Of a stretch of DNA of 64,000 nt, positions 45,207 to 57,864 are shown in pieces. A program made the position numbers and the translations under genes. The stretch covers positions 1,364,001 through 1,428,000 of the forward strand of contig VLTN01000001.1 in assembly GCA_008330645.1 (NCBI GenBank), in the 5' to 3' direction. Each line of letters starts with the position of its first letter. Within the stretch, counting starts at the first letter, position 1. Under the pieces are notes generated by a model. The model saw only the letters and a list, made by a program, of their open reading frames with translations, searched no databases and was not told the DNA's origin. Source of the stretch: Cafeteria roenbergensis. Taxonomy: Eukaryota > Sar > Bigyra > Bicosoecida > Cafeteriaceae.

Positions 45207-45854
45207 GGCTGGGGCCCGGCGCTGTCACTCGATCGATTGGGCGAGAGTGAGCAGCACGGCCTCGGGCCCGCAGCGAGGTGTCGGGCGCTGGCGCCGCCGC
45301 CGGCGGCGGCGTTGCGCCGTTGTTGCCAGAGTCATGCGGAATGCAGAGCATATTTCAAGCGCCGCTGCTTTGCCGCGCCCAGCCCAGCCCTCTGCGCCTG
45401 CCCCAAGCGCCACTTCAACTCGCACCAGGCAAGACGGGGGAGTGACGTCGCTGCGCACGCGCGGCCTCTCGTACCACCACATCTTGGGTCGGCCGCCGAT
45501 GGCGGCTGGCACAGTCAGAACCAGCCTGATTGTGTCTGGCAAGATTCCGGAGGGGGGGGGGGGGGTGCCAATAGCAAACATGCCACCCCTCTGCCGCACC
45601 GTCTGGCCCCGCTCGTGTTGGCTGGAAGCCTAACTTCGCAACGAAACCCTGCTGCCTATCGGGCGCCGGGCGACTGTCAGAGTCGCAGGCTGGCTCAGCT
45701 CTGCCGCAGCTTGTCGGCGTCGCGACGCCGTCGCCAGTTTTTGCGGCCCAGGCAAACACTCGCGCGAAGCTGCTTGTCCTGCCGGCAGCCGACTCCGGGG
45801 CTTTTTTTGCAACTCAACCCCTGAACGCACCGGCGTCTCTCGGCATCGCATCGA
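45207..45854. other. Bidirectional promoter region, MAP3K-like / PA200
   Basis: About 650 bases between divergent start codons. No gene supported. It holds a run of 14 G at about 45552-45565. Confidence 0.45.
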
Positions 45855-48800
45855 ATGGCAGCCGCCGGCGATGCCTCGCCTCGTCGACAGCCCTCATCGC
45901 TTGCATTTTTGCCGGGCTCAACACGCCTCGCGGCCGCGACGGAAGCCGAGGAGCACATCTCTAAAATTGCAGCGCTGCTTAAGGAGGCGCAGTCGGCTTC
46001 GCCCCCGCACCTGGGAAAGGCTCGGGCGGCGTGTTCCAGACTGGTGAGGGCGTTCGCTGAGGAACGGCGCAAACAAAATGTATCATGGCGCGTTGGCTGA
46101 GATCTTGCCGCAACCCTCGGCCGCCGCCGACGCCCTGGTGCGTGCGCGGGTTTCCTCACGGCGTGCTTTGCTGCCCCATCCTGCCGCGCCGCTGGCGTGG
46201 CGCCCACCCGGCTGAGATGCAAGTTGGGGCGCGGCTTCCGCGCAGAAGCCGCAGCAACTGCACCCAGCTTTCACAGCCCTGCTCCCAGGCCCCACCCACT
46301 GACGCAATGAAGCGCCCCGCCTGCCAGCACGTGGATGGGTGTCGGCTATCGCAACTGCCCTGTCTAGCCTCAGCCTCCACCAGGGGGCAAAGGGGGTGGG
46401 AAGTGGGGACCGAGGAGAGGTGATTTGATCGCCCATCCACAGCGAGAACGTTTCGGCCCCGACCACCTCTGCGTCTGGCGCTCGCAGGTTGATGCCCTGA
46501 AGCTTTGCTTCCTCGGTGGGACCCCGATGGCGACATGGCGCGAGATGGTGACGGGCCTCCTGGCTTTGGCCTTCCATGTCGCAACTCCGCCCTCGGCGCA
46601 GTCAAAATTCCTGAATTCCGCCGCGGCCCTCCTCACGAACGCGCACGGCAAGGAGCAGGGCATGTTCGTGAGCGGATGGTCCCCGACCGCGGGTGGTGTC
46701 GACGCGTCCGAAGACGGCCCGGTGGCCGAATACCACGCTGCGGCTCCCGGCGGCCTGCTCGTCAGGTGGCGCCCCCTTCTGGCCGCAGTGACGGCGGCGA
46801 GTCTTGGCCCCATCGCCCAGCGCGCAGCCGGCGAGGATACCACCACCGACGCCTTGCGGAGCCTGGTTCAGTTCGTGCAAGCTGCCCGTCCGTACTTCGT
46901 GCCAGGTGCTGCCGAAGCCATCGCCGCTGCCTTCGATGCCGACCTGGGCGCGTGGGATGAGAGGGCCGACGAGGCGCTTGTGCTGATGGCCGTCTTCATG
47001 CCGCGCCAGCCCTTGCCCCCCGCGGTCCTGGAGGGCTGGGCAGTTCGCTGGAGCTCCGAGCAAGTCTCGGGCGCAGCCAACTGCGCGTGGGCCACGCTCA
47101 TTCACGATGCCCTCAAGGCTGAGCGGCTTGCAGCCCTGCTGGCTGTCAAGCAGGCCGACCATCGAGGCGACACTGCCGCAGCCGAGACCGCCGCGGCCGC
47201 CTGTGCGGAGCTTCAGGCCTCTCGCGCGAGCCTCGCTTCGCGGCTGCTTCCGCTGGCGCTCTCCAGGTTCCAAGCATCGCTCCGCCTCCGCGTCGCCGGG
47301 TCCACCGAGCAAGCTGGAGGGCCCAGCGCAGCTACCTTGCGCATTGCCGCCGGCACTCCCATCGCCAGCTCCAGCAGCCCCGCAGCACTGGCAGGACTGC
47401 TCATCGAGCTGCTGCCGGCAGCTGCTGCCGACTCCCGCCTCCACACCGCCCTCGGCGACTCGTGGTCCGATGCTGACGACGCACTGCCTGAACCAGATGC
47501 AGCGGCCGATGCTGACGTCGACCCAGGCGCAGCCGACGAGTCGGAGCTTGACAGAATCGCTGGCGCCGCCTCGTCGGGCGCCACGCTCCGCGGTCTGGCT
47601 CGCATCCTGCGCGCCAGCCTTCGCTTCGCCCACCCCTCCAACGCGGGAAGCTGGTCTTCGCCACTGGCGCAAGCGGTGGAGTCACTCGCCAAGCTCCTGT
47701 GCGAGGACTGCACGGCCACGGCCACGGTGGTGCCGAAGCGGGCCCTGAGCTGGTCCAGCGACCGCCTCTGTGTCTCGCGTGCACAAGTGGACGCCGTGAC
47801 TGACCTGCTGCTCCCCGTCTGCAAGCGCCTCCTCTTCAACCGCAGCCCCGGCGTCGTCAGCCTCGCCATGTCGGCGGTGGACAACCTGGCAACCGTCCGG
47901 CCCAGGCGTGCCGCCCGCTTTGTCGGCGCCATCGCCCTGGACGCGCTCGCTGGCGGCTCCAGCGTATCCAAGTCCAAGCCCATCGTTGCTCAGAACCTCA
48001 TCCAGCGGTGCGCGGAGTCGCTCGCATGGCCGCGACCGCATTTGCCCTCCGTCGTCCTCCCCGTCATCCACTGCCTCCCGTCCCTCATGCGGACGGCAGA
48101 GCCCGTCTGGTGCATGTCGGCCGCGATGCTGGCAGTTACGCTGTCCTCGGTCCTTCGATTCGGCCCGCAGTCCGGGGACGAGGCCAAGGAGTGGCCTGAT
48201 GCTGAGTGGGTCAGTGCTGGAGCGGAAGGGCCGTCGTCCTCCCCCTCGCTCATGGAAGCGTGGGACTTGGACCGCTCGCCCTCCGCGGACGTGGCTGCTC
48301 CGCTTCGCCGGGTCGGCCTCAGCACGCACCCTCTGTTCGGTGAGGCAGAGGACGCGGCAGAACTCTCTGCCATGCTCGGCTTGGGCGACGTTGCCACGTC
48401 CTCCTCCTCCTCCTCCTCCACCTCGTCGTCGTCAGCTTCTGCGCCGGCAGCGGCAGCAGCAGCCAGCCTGGCCATGGCAGACGCCAGGGAGGCGGAAGAG
48501 GCCGCACAGGCCAGCCTCCTCGTGTGGGCCTCCGAGACGCTCGCAGCCGCGCGCAAGGTGGTGGAGAACGCGGAGGCGAGCAACAGCAAGACTGGAGCCC
48601 TTGGTCCGGTCTCCTGGGTCCTGGACAGCCTCGAGCAGATCAACGGTACGCCGGGGGTTGTGGCAAGCGCCGGCGTCGCAGGGCTGTCGCTGGCCGACAG
48701 CGCCGGCTGCACTGCGACTGCTCTGTTTGCCGCGCTGCCGGACGACTGCGCAGCGGCCGAGGCAGAGGCAATGGTTGCATGGGCTCTGTCCTCCGCCCCG

Positions 48801-51800
48801 CTGGAGAACAGCAATGCTGCGGCACGGCTGCTTGGCTGTGCTGTGCACCGCGCGCCGGCGCTGCTGGACCGCGTGGTGAGGCAGCTCCTCCCCGGCCTGC
48901 TGCACGGCCTCGGGTGCGACGAGGCCGTGGCCAATGACAGCTCAGGCTGGGCTGCGACCGCGCTGGCCGACTCGCCCCTCGCGCGGCTTGCTCACGCGGA
49001 CAGCGAGGCGGCCACCATTTCTCACCGCACGGGCGAGCTGCTGACGTGGCGCGGCACGCTCCTCTGTGGGGCCGTCACCAGGATGGGTGATGCCCTGCTC
49101 CCCTACATGGGCGGCATCACCGCGGCGGGCGCTCGCATGGCCAATAGCGACGGCGGCGGGGACTCCGTTCGCGAATTGGGCCGGGCTCTGGTGGCTTCAG
49201 TACTCAAGGCGACATCCTCCACGTACGTCCTTCCCGTCCAGGAGGGCAGCCGCAACCGCATGGTCCGCGCGTCTGGTGACGCGCAGGCGGTGGAATTCCA
49301 CACGCCCTCTGACGCCGAGGTCGCTGCGGTGTGCGCGGTGTCTCGGTTCCTGGCCGGCCCTGCGATGCTCGGCGCCTTGGCCGCCCCTGCGAGCGCAGCG
49401 CAGCTGCAGACAGCGGAAAATGCTTGCAAGCTGGTGAGCGCGATGCTCCGGGCCGCCGCCCCCCTTCTGGCGGACAGCGAGGCCGCCCCGATCCAGACAA
49501 CAGCCAAGTCCTTGGACGCGACGACGTTCTTTGGGGAGGAAGCTGTCGGAGCGCTGCTTGAACGCTGCGCCGCCTGCGGCGTCGCTCCCGTTGCCAAGGG
49601 CGAGCCCTCCGCACGCCACCTGTTTGTCTCGGCGGTCGCGGCGCTTCTTGCCACTCTGGGGCAAGCCACGCACACTAACCTGCCCTCTTCAGCTGCTACG
49701 GACGCCATCGCCACCGGCACCCAGCCGCACCTGAGCGCGAGCTTCGTGGCTGCTGCGCTGGCCCTGGCGAGCGATGCGCTCTACGCCCGAGGAAGGCGGA
49801 GCTACACTGCGGACTTGCTGGGCCGCTTCGTTGCGGGCGCCTGCGAAAGGCACTCGCAAACCGCGGATGCCATGATTCATGCAGTAGCTGGCTGGCCCGT
49901 CGCAGAGGGCGGCGCCTTCCCCGCTGAGCTGGCAGTGAGCATGCACCCAGCATCAGCCGAGTTCACTGCCGAATTGTTCCTGGCCGAGCGCGACTCCTTC
50001 CTGGTCCGCCGCTGGACTCGCGCCATGAGGGACCCAGCCCGCGCGGCCCTCGACTGCAACGGCAGCGCCGACCTGTCTCCGGAACCGTCTGTCGGCGTCT
50101 CTGGCGGAGCGCCTTCGCCGGCTGGCGAGCGCTCGTGGCCCGTTCCGTTGGGTCACGAGAGCGGCGGCATTTCCCCTGCCTCTTGGGTGGCGACGGGTCG
50201 CGGCCCCGGAGACGGCGTGGGCGAGCTCGAGCGCCCTGGCCGCGTCATTCTGGGCGCGGCCCTCGCTCTGGCCGCGTCCCCCGTGCGAATCATCGCTGGA
50301 ACCGCTGCGCAGTACGTCGAGCTGATGCTCCGGTGTCAGCCTTGGCAGCGTCTCCCGCTGGCACGGCAGGCGCTTGGCTTCCTTCGCTCCTCGCCGTGGC
50401 TCTCTGTGGACCCCAAGGCCGCGACCGACGAGGAGCGCCGTCGCGCACTCGGCGGGCTGCGCTGCGCGACTGTACTGCTTGGGGGCGCGTCCGGCAACCG
50501 CGTGGCGCGCGTGCCCGACATTCGCTTCGGCGCGTCCAAGTGGCTGGCCGACGGCGGCAGCCGCAGCGCGATTGAGCTGGCGCCCGCCGGCCACACCGCC
50601 GAGGCTACTGCCATGGTGGTGCCGGTGCTCAAGGCGGTGCTCGCAGGCAAGGAGCCCATCGCAGCCCGGTCTGCCTTCCGAGCCGACGCGGCCCTGTCGG
50701 CCCGCGCAGACGCCGTGAGCAGCCTGGCCGCAGTGGCAGCAGGCAGCGCGGCAACGTGGGCGGACCGCGTCTTTGCCGTCGGCCTGCTTTGCGCCGCGCT
50801 GCCCATCGACCTCCAGCACTCCTTTCCGGAGAGCGGCCCGGGGGATGCCGGCCTCGTGGCCCGGGTCCGCGGCAAGCGGGCAGGAGTCGAGCCGGCGGTC
50901 GGCGCCCCGCTGCCAAGCCGTCGCCTGCGCCAGGCATCTTCGGAGCTGAGCGCTGGGGAAGTTGCTGAAGCAGTGGCTGCATTTGCTGCAGCCGCACTGG
51001 ACTCTGACGCAGCTCTTCCTGTTCGGTCGGCGGCGCTGGCCGCACTCGCGTCGTACTTCTTCGCAGCCTCTGGCCAGGCTGCCCGGCTGTCGTCGCCGGC
51101 GGCTGCTGCGCCGGCGTGGGGCGCCCCGCTCCGCCAGGCGGCCGCCGCACTTCTCACGGGAGCCGACCACTCGGCCGCAGCGTCATCGCCGTCAGCTCCC
51201 AGCAGCGTGCAGGCCGCCTCCATCCTGGCAGTGCTTGCGGGCGACGGAAAGGACGGCCTCTCGCCTCTCCAGCGCCTCGCTGCAGCCCTTCGCGAGGACC
51301 ACGATGAGGCGACGACTGGCGCAGACGGGCGACCCAAGGCTGGCGGTAGCGGCAGGGGAACTGCGGCCGAGGTGTGGAGCGCAGGGGTGGGCCAGAGCGT
51401 CGGCGCTGCGCGGCTGGTCCGCGCTCAGACCGGTCTCGGAACCGGGGCACCGGGCGCCCACGCCACCCTCGTGGAGTCGCTCATTGAGTGCGCGGCGGCA
51501 GCTGTCACCCGCGGAGAGGTGGCCTGGGCACCGGCCGGCCCGGATGCTGCCGCTGCAACGGACAGCGCGAGCTTGGCCGCAGATGTGGCTGCGACCGCGG
51601 CCAGCGCCTTCCTCGAGCAGTCGGCAGCTCTGGCTGCTGCCGCAAAGGCGACGGGGGGTGCCGGCCAAGCCGGGGTGGAGGAGCGGCGGTCCAGCGGGCG
51701 GGCCAGCACAGAAATCTGGGCCGGCGCCGCTCGCACGCTGCTCCGCCGGGTGGACTCTGTGCCCGCCACTGAGGGGCCCCTGGCCGACTCCGTGGCGGGG

Positions 51801-53567
51801 GTCTTGGCAGACCTCGCCATTGACGTCGAGAGCCGTCCAGGGCGCGCTCTCTGCGATGCGCTGTCGGCCTTGCTCTCGGCAATGGCGTGGTGGCCGATGG
51901 AGTGGGTGGGGCTGGACTGGGGATTGGCCTTCCACTACGCGGTGGATTCGCTGCCGCCCGCTCAGGGCCTGGCCCCTCTGTTTTGCGTTGCAGCCGCCCT
52001 GGCTGCGGAGGGTGCCGAAGCAAGCCGCCGCGCAGAGTCCGTGACGTCCGAGGCAGCCAACAGCGATGGCATCACCTCGCTCGCTCGGGCGCAGCGCCTG
52101 GCAGCCTTGGCACCCGCGTGGCAGGACTTCCTCGGCCGCACCTGCTCTCACGGCTGCTCCCTGGCCGAGTCGGCCGCAGCGGAGACAAGCAGCGTGCCCG
52201 GAATGGCTCCTGCCCCGGGAGGCGAGCCCGCCTGTGCCGAGCAGCAGCTCCTGGCCGCTCGGGCGGGCCACCGCGTCGCCGTCACGTCCCTTTTGCCAGC
52301 TGCTGCAGCGCTGTCTGCCCACCCCTCCGAGCCCGTGCGCACCTTCGCCGGCCAGCTGCTGGCGATGGTCGCCGGTCTCGCAGCTGTGCCAGGCCCCGAA
52401 GAGGCCTCGCCCGCGGCCGCGCCCTTGGCGTCCTCGCCGGCAGCTGGCGAGGACGGCGAGCGAGTCGGAGCGGCAGTGCCTGCAGTCGTGCGTGCCGTGC
52501 GCGGACTGCTCCCGTCCTCGCAGGCGGCAGCTGACGCAGCGGCCGCCCTGTCGCTCGCGGACCCGCGCACCACTTTGCACAACGGCCGCATCGAGACCGT
52601 GGCCAGCGCGGTGCTGCGGTGCTCAACGCTCAACAGGGATGTGGCTGGCGTGCGCGCCGTGCTGCTCCTCTTCCCGGCCCTGCTCTCCCTGGGGCGCCTG
52701 GCAGCCGGCGACGACGCGGCTCAGGCCAAGGTGATGCAGGTGATGGCGAGCGTGCAGGCCATGCGCTTCACCATTGCGGTCGCTCGGGACGCTGCGGCCG
52801 TCGTGGAGGCTGCCGACAGCGCCGTTGTGGCGGCCGGTGGCGACTCCTGGGCGGCCGTTCGGGCCACGGCGGAAAGTGGTAAGCCGGCGGCACGCCGCCT
52901 GGCGGCGCTGTGGGTGGAGGCCGCGCGGCTGGACGAGGTGGCGGCCTCCGCGGCCCGCTGGGTAGCCACCCTCGCGGAGGCGAAGCAGTGGCGCCGCCGT
53001 GCCGCGGTCCTGGTGCTGGCGTCGGCAGCCTTCGTGCACCACCAGGCAGTGTGGCCTGCCGCGGCTCTGGATGCGCTGCAGAGGGAGGTGCGCCGCCGGA
53101 TGACGGACGGACGCTTGGAGGTACGCGCTGCTGCCTGCGCGGCCTGGGGAGGGTGCTTGCCGGCCATGCCCGCCCCAGCCCGGGCGTGTGTGGCGATGTC
53201 GTGGCTGCGACTTGCGCGCAGGCCGCTGCCCTCCAACCCCAGGGCGGCCGCCGATCGGTCGGAGGTGGATGCTGCGGCGGCTGCCAAGTTCGACGCGGCG
53301 CTCAAGCAGCGCCACGGCCTCACGCTCGGCGCAGGCGCGGTGCTGCAGTCCTTCCCCTACACGATGCCCGCGTTCTTGCCGAGGCTGGCCGTGGCACTGG
53401 CGGAGATGGCGGCCTTCCCGCCGCCGGTGCGCGACAGCGCGCGCGAGGCTTTGGCAGAGTTCCGCCGCACCCACGGCGACACTTGGGAGACGGACCGCTT
53501 GCGCTTCACTCGGGACCAGCTTGACGCGGTGGGGTCGCTTGGGTCCACGTCTGCCATGTATGCATGA
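45855..53567 (+). CDS. PSME4: Proteasome activator PA200/Blm10 (PSME4)
   Basis: A giant HEAT-repeat protein that caps the 20S proteasome. Exon 1 (45855-46043) and the main exon (46443-53567) are joined in phase 0 for about 2,437 residues. The main exon begins with RERFGPDHLCVW, which aligns with the conserved GRKF-KEDHV block of PA200. About 30 residues expected just before it are missing, so a small exon in 46044-46442 is likely. Identity rests on the C-terminus: PYTMPAFLPRLAVALAEMA, then ALAEFRRTHGDTWETDR, then FTRDQLDAVGSL match the family. The last three residues, M-Y-A, form the HbYX motif that opens the 20S gate. Long alpha-helical Ala-rich repeats fill the middle. Blm10/PA200 has about 1,840-2,140 residues in other lineages. 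It is head to head with the MAP3K-like gene and in line with IFT88. Confidence 0.9.
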
Positions 53568-53894
53568 GTGCTTCACGCGCGTGAGAAGCTTTGGTTTTCC
53601 CGCTGGTGTGCTTGCCCAGGTCGGATAGCCCTGGGGTTTCCCCATTCGAAGGCGCCCCACGCACTGCGCGGCGTGCCTCCGCGCCCGCCCACATGCCGGA
53701 CACCTCCGAAGCCAAACCAAACCAACCACACCAGACCAGACCAATTGCGCAAGCTGCTCCGCGGTGTTGCAGCTCGGAGCTTTGGCGGCAGACCGCCGAG
53801 GCAGATTCCTTGCGCGGCGGCGAATACTGTCCGGTCACAGCCGTTTCCAAGCGCCCCACGGCCGACACGCACAAGGAGCCTGCGCTCGGGCGCT
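53568..53894. other. Intergenic region between PA200 and IFT88
   Basis: About 330 bases, no gene seen. A short aacca/gacca-type simple repeat (about 53714-53745) is present. Confidence 0.45.
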
Positions 53895-56800
53895 ATGGCC
53901 GCCGGCGACGACGTCTACAGCGGATTGAACACAGACCTGGATGCCAGGCCACCGACTGGCGCAGCGGGGGAAGGCGGCGCGGCCTTCAGCCGGGCCGGGC
54001 TCGGGGCGCTGCCGCAGTCGCTGCCGTCGGGCGCAGGAGCACTGGGCGCGCTGCGGGGGTGAGCCGCTGCGCGGATCGTGTGCTGCGGGTGGGCTAGCAC
54101 GGCTTGCGCCTCGCGGGCAGCCTGCCGAGCCGTTGGGCGTGGGGGCTGGCCGCAAGAGCCTGGAGTGCCCAAACAAGCGACGGTTAACCAGCTCCGTGGC
54201 TATCCCACGCGCTGCCGTGACGACCGTGCCGGTGCCGCTCCCTCCCCCTCGCGGGCACGCAAAGATCCCACCGCACGTTTACCGGTCGGGCGCGTCAGCG
54301 CTTTCCGGGGGTGGGGGGGCGAGGTCGATGTGCCGGAATTTTGGGGAGCGGCGCCGCGGCCGCGCCGCCCCGCGAAAGGCTGCGTCCTTGCCGTTGTAGT
54401 TGTGTTCCCCAACCGCAGTGTGCCGCCTGGCACGGGCTTCGGGGGCAGGATGCAGACTGGCGCCCGAGGAATGACCGGGATGGGCACGGCAGCCGGCGGG
54501 GGCGACGGGCCGAGGCCCATGACAAGCGTCAAGGCCGCCGGCTACCAGAGCAAGCCGGGCACCGGGTCTCGCGGCTTCGACCCCATGGGGGGAGGGGGTA
54601 TGGGTCCGGCGCCGCCCCTCGAGGAGAAGGAGGACTCGAGCCCCAAGGCCAAGGCCGCCGAGATGGAGAAGCGAGTGAACCGTCTGATCGAGGCAAGCGC
54701 AGAGGCGGCCGCCAGCGGGGACGTTGTAATGGCCCTCGAGCGCGCCAAGGAAGCCGGCAAGAGCGAGCGAGCGCTGGTGCGGCACCGGGACAGCAACGGT
54801 CAGAGCGAGGACACGAACATCGATTTGACCTTCAGCGTGTTCTTCACGCTGGCCAACGCCTACGCGCTCAACGGCATGCACACCGAGGCCCTGGCCACGT
54901 ACGACATCATCTACAAGAACAAGGAGTACGAGAGCCCGGGCCGTGTCAAGGTCAACGCCGGAAACGTGCACTTTGGAAGGGGGGACTACTCAGAGGCGCT
55001 GAAGCAATTCAAGATGGCTCTGGATCAGATCAAGCCGGCGAACAAGCACCTCCGCCTGAGGGTGGAGCGCAACCTGGGTGCCACGCTCATCAAGCTGGGC
55101 CGCTTCCAGGAGGCCATTGAGCGCCTCGAGTCCGTCGTCGAGCAGTTCGACGAAGGCAGCACTCCCGGTGAGTAGTGTCGCCACCCCGTTCGGCGCTCCG
55201 CTCTGCGCGCTCTTTCCCAGCAGCGGCGAAGCAGGCCAGTGCGTGGGTCCGTGGGTCGTGGCCCCTCGCGTCATCGCTCCTCCCCTCACCGAGGATGGGC
55301 TTGTGCACCCTTGCCGCCCTCGCGCCGCGAGGTGTTGTCGCACCGCCTGCCCCAGCCCCGGCGGCGACGCTCTCGAGAATGTCTGACTCCCCCCCTCCCC
55401 CCCCCCCTCGATCCCCTCGGTGGTGCTATGGTTGAGTGTCCTGCAGACTACAGCGTGGCCTTCAACCTGGTGGTGTGCTACTACGCCCTGGGCGATCGCA
55501 ACCTCATGCGCCGCGGATTCCAGAAGCTCATCGCGCTTCCGATGCCCGCAGCCGACGAGCCCGAGGACGAGGACGCCGACGAGGACGAGGACGGCGACGC
55601 CGCCGCTCCCCGTGACGAGCTGGCCGAGTACCTGCAGGCCCGGTGAGCCGATATAACCTGGACCGGCGCGGCAACCCGCCCTGACTGTGTCGCCACGCGC
55701 TGTGCGAAGCGTGCAGCGCGCAGCGCGCAGCGTGCAGCGTGCAGCGCCCAGCGCGCAGCGTGCAGCGTGCAGCGCGCAGCGCGCAGCGTGCAGCGCGCAG
55801 CGCTCCTTCGCCCCAGGCCCCCCTCCGCGCCAACCGTCGGGCAAGGCGAGGGCACATAAGCGCGCGTGTGTCGTGGAGCTCGTTGAACGGGCTCTGCGCG
55901 CCGCGCTTGCGTCTCATGGGTCCGGCAAGCTGCCCGCTCGCGCCCCCCTCCCCATCGCGTTCCGCAGTCAGGCCGAGGCAGCCAAGCTCGTCACCACGGC
56001 CGCGCGACTCATCGCCCCCGTGGTGGACCACCGCTCCTGGGAGGCGGGCTACGAGTGGGTGGTGGACCAGCTCCGCCACGACCACCCCCAGATCGCGTCT
56101 GAAGTCCTGGTGGTCAAGGCGCTCGCGCACCTGAAGCACCGCCAGTTCGACCGCGCCATCGAGCAGCTCAAGGCCTTCGAGCGCAAGGAGAAGCACCACA
56201 AGGCCCGCGCCGCCACCAACCTCGCCTTCCTCTACCTCCTCGAGGGTGACGTGGAGCAGGCCACCCGGTACGCGTCCTTGGCGGTCAAGCACGATCGCTA
56301 CAATGCCAAGGCTCTGGTCAACATGGGTGAGCTCGCCGCGCCCTGCCGGGCTCAACAGCGAGAGCCGGCTGCAAAGGTGCGGGTCGGTGGGCTATGCGAG
56401 CCTGCCGTGCCCGCGACGCGGCAGTGCTGCTCGGGTGCGGAGCCGCGCTGGCAAGCCTCATGCCGCATCCCCTTGCCCCCCTGTTCGCTTGCAAGCCACC
56501 TGCGCTGCGCTCGATTGTGAACCTCTTCTTCCACCACCCCCTTCCACCCCTTCCCTCTGCCGTCTATTGCAGGCAACTGCCTTTGCGAGAGCAGCGAGCT
56601 GGAGCGTGCGAAGGAGCTGTTCCTAGAGGCGATCGGCGTCGAGGCCGACTGCGTCGAGGCGATCTTCGACCTCGGGCTGGTGAACAAGCAGCTGGGAGTC
56701 TACGGCGAGGCTGTGCAGGCGTTCGAGAAGCTCCACACGCTCGTCCCCTCCAGCCCCGAAGTCCTCTTCCAGCTCGGCAACCTTCACGACGCCCTGGGAA

Positions 56801-57657
56801 ACAGGGAGCGCGCCGTCAAGTACTTCAACTACCTCGTGGCGCGAGTCAAGTCCGACCCCGGGGTGCTCGCCCGCCTCGGCCACCTGTTCAGCAGCAGCGA
56901 CGACGAGGCCGAGGCCTTCCGTTACCACCAGGACAGCTACGCCCTCTACCCAGTGAACCTCGACGTCATCTCCTTCCTCGGCATCTGGTACGTCAAGGCG
57001 GAGCTCTATGAAAAGGCCGTGTCCTACTTCCAGCGCGCGGCGGAGGTCGAGCCGAAGGAGGCCAAGTGGCAGCTCATGGTGGCCAGCTGCTACAGGCGCA
57101 TGCGCGAGTTCGACGACGCCCTCGCCCTCTACGAGCGCATTCACGAGGCATTCCCGGACAACATTGAGTGCCTCAACTATCTCGTGGCCATTTGCCGGGA
57201 CCTGGGGCGCAGCTGCGAGGTCTACGACGACCGCTTGGTCAAGCTGGAGCGAGAGCAGGCGGCCAGGGGCGGAGCCGAATCCGGCGGCTACGGGGACGAC
57301 GGCGACGACGACGATGCTGGCTTTGCGCCCGGTGGTGCGTCCCCGCCCCGCTTCGGCAGCGCCGGCGCCGGCGGCGGTGGGTTCGTGCCCGCGTACGACG
57401 ACTCCCCTGTCCCCAGCGCCGCGTCCTCTCCCGCGGCAGCCGTGGCAGTGCGCTCTGGGCGAACCGGTCACGGTGCATCGGCGGCCGCTGGCGTGGGTCC
57501 CGCGCGCGACCCGACGGAGCCCGCCCAGGACATGCACTTCGCTGCACCGTCGCACCAGGCCTCTGCCGGGGGCAAGGTCCGCAGCACGTCCCTCGCTGCT
57601 GATGAGGAGGAGGACGACTTTGCAGGAGCAGACCTGGACTCCATGCTGACGGAGTGA
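53895..57657 (+). CDS. IFT88: Intraflagellar transport protein IFT88
   Basis: A core subunit of the IFT-B complex that carries cargo along the flagellar axoneme. Five exons are supported: 53895-54058, 54419-55167, 55447-55642, 55968-56326 and 56573-57657. They give 850 residues (human: about 830). All four introns are GT-AG with matching phases. The N-terminus (DDVYSGLN) and RPMTSVKAAGYQS are family landmarks. TPR repeats then run to about residue 720, for example NIDLTFSVFFTLANAYALNG, YSVAFNLVVCYYALGDR, LVTTAARLIAPVV, RYNAKALVNMGNCL and FQLGNLHDALGNRERAVKYF. The C-terminal 110 residues are disordered and acidic, as in other IFT88 proteins. An acidic insert sits at DEPEDEDADEDEDGD (exon 3). 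Its presence shows a motile or sensory cilium. The PA200 gene lies just upstream on the same strand. Confidence 0.97.
55705..55802. repeat. Short GCAGCGY tandem repeats in IFT88 intron 3
   Basis: About 100 bases of gcagcgc/gcagcgt units inside the 325-base intron. The unit itself contains CAG, giving many decoy acceptor-like sites before the true acceptor at 55966-55967. Confidence 0.88.
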
Positions 57658-57693
57658 CGCCCCCGGCAGGCAGAGGTGCCATTGCGTGAGCGG

Positions 57694-57719
57694 CTGCGTG
57701 CGTGCGTGCGTGCGTGCGA
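57694..57719. repeat. (GTGC)n microsatellite after IFT88
   Basis: A short run of gtgc units between the convergent IFT88 and PPR-like genes. Confidence 0.8.
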
Positions 57720-57864
57720 GTTGAACCAAGTGCTTGGGGTTCGATGCTAGCGAGTCCGTCCGTCTGACTGCACGACCGGCTGCGAGCGTGCGGGGCGGGG
57801 GCGTGCTCTGGGTTCTCCAGCTGGCCGCGACACTCACACACAGTCTTACACACGCGCCTGAGCT

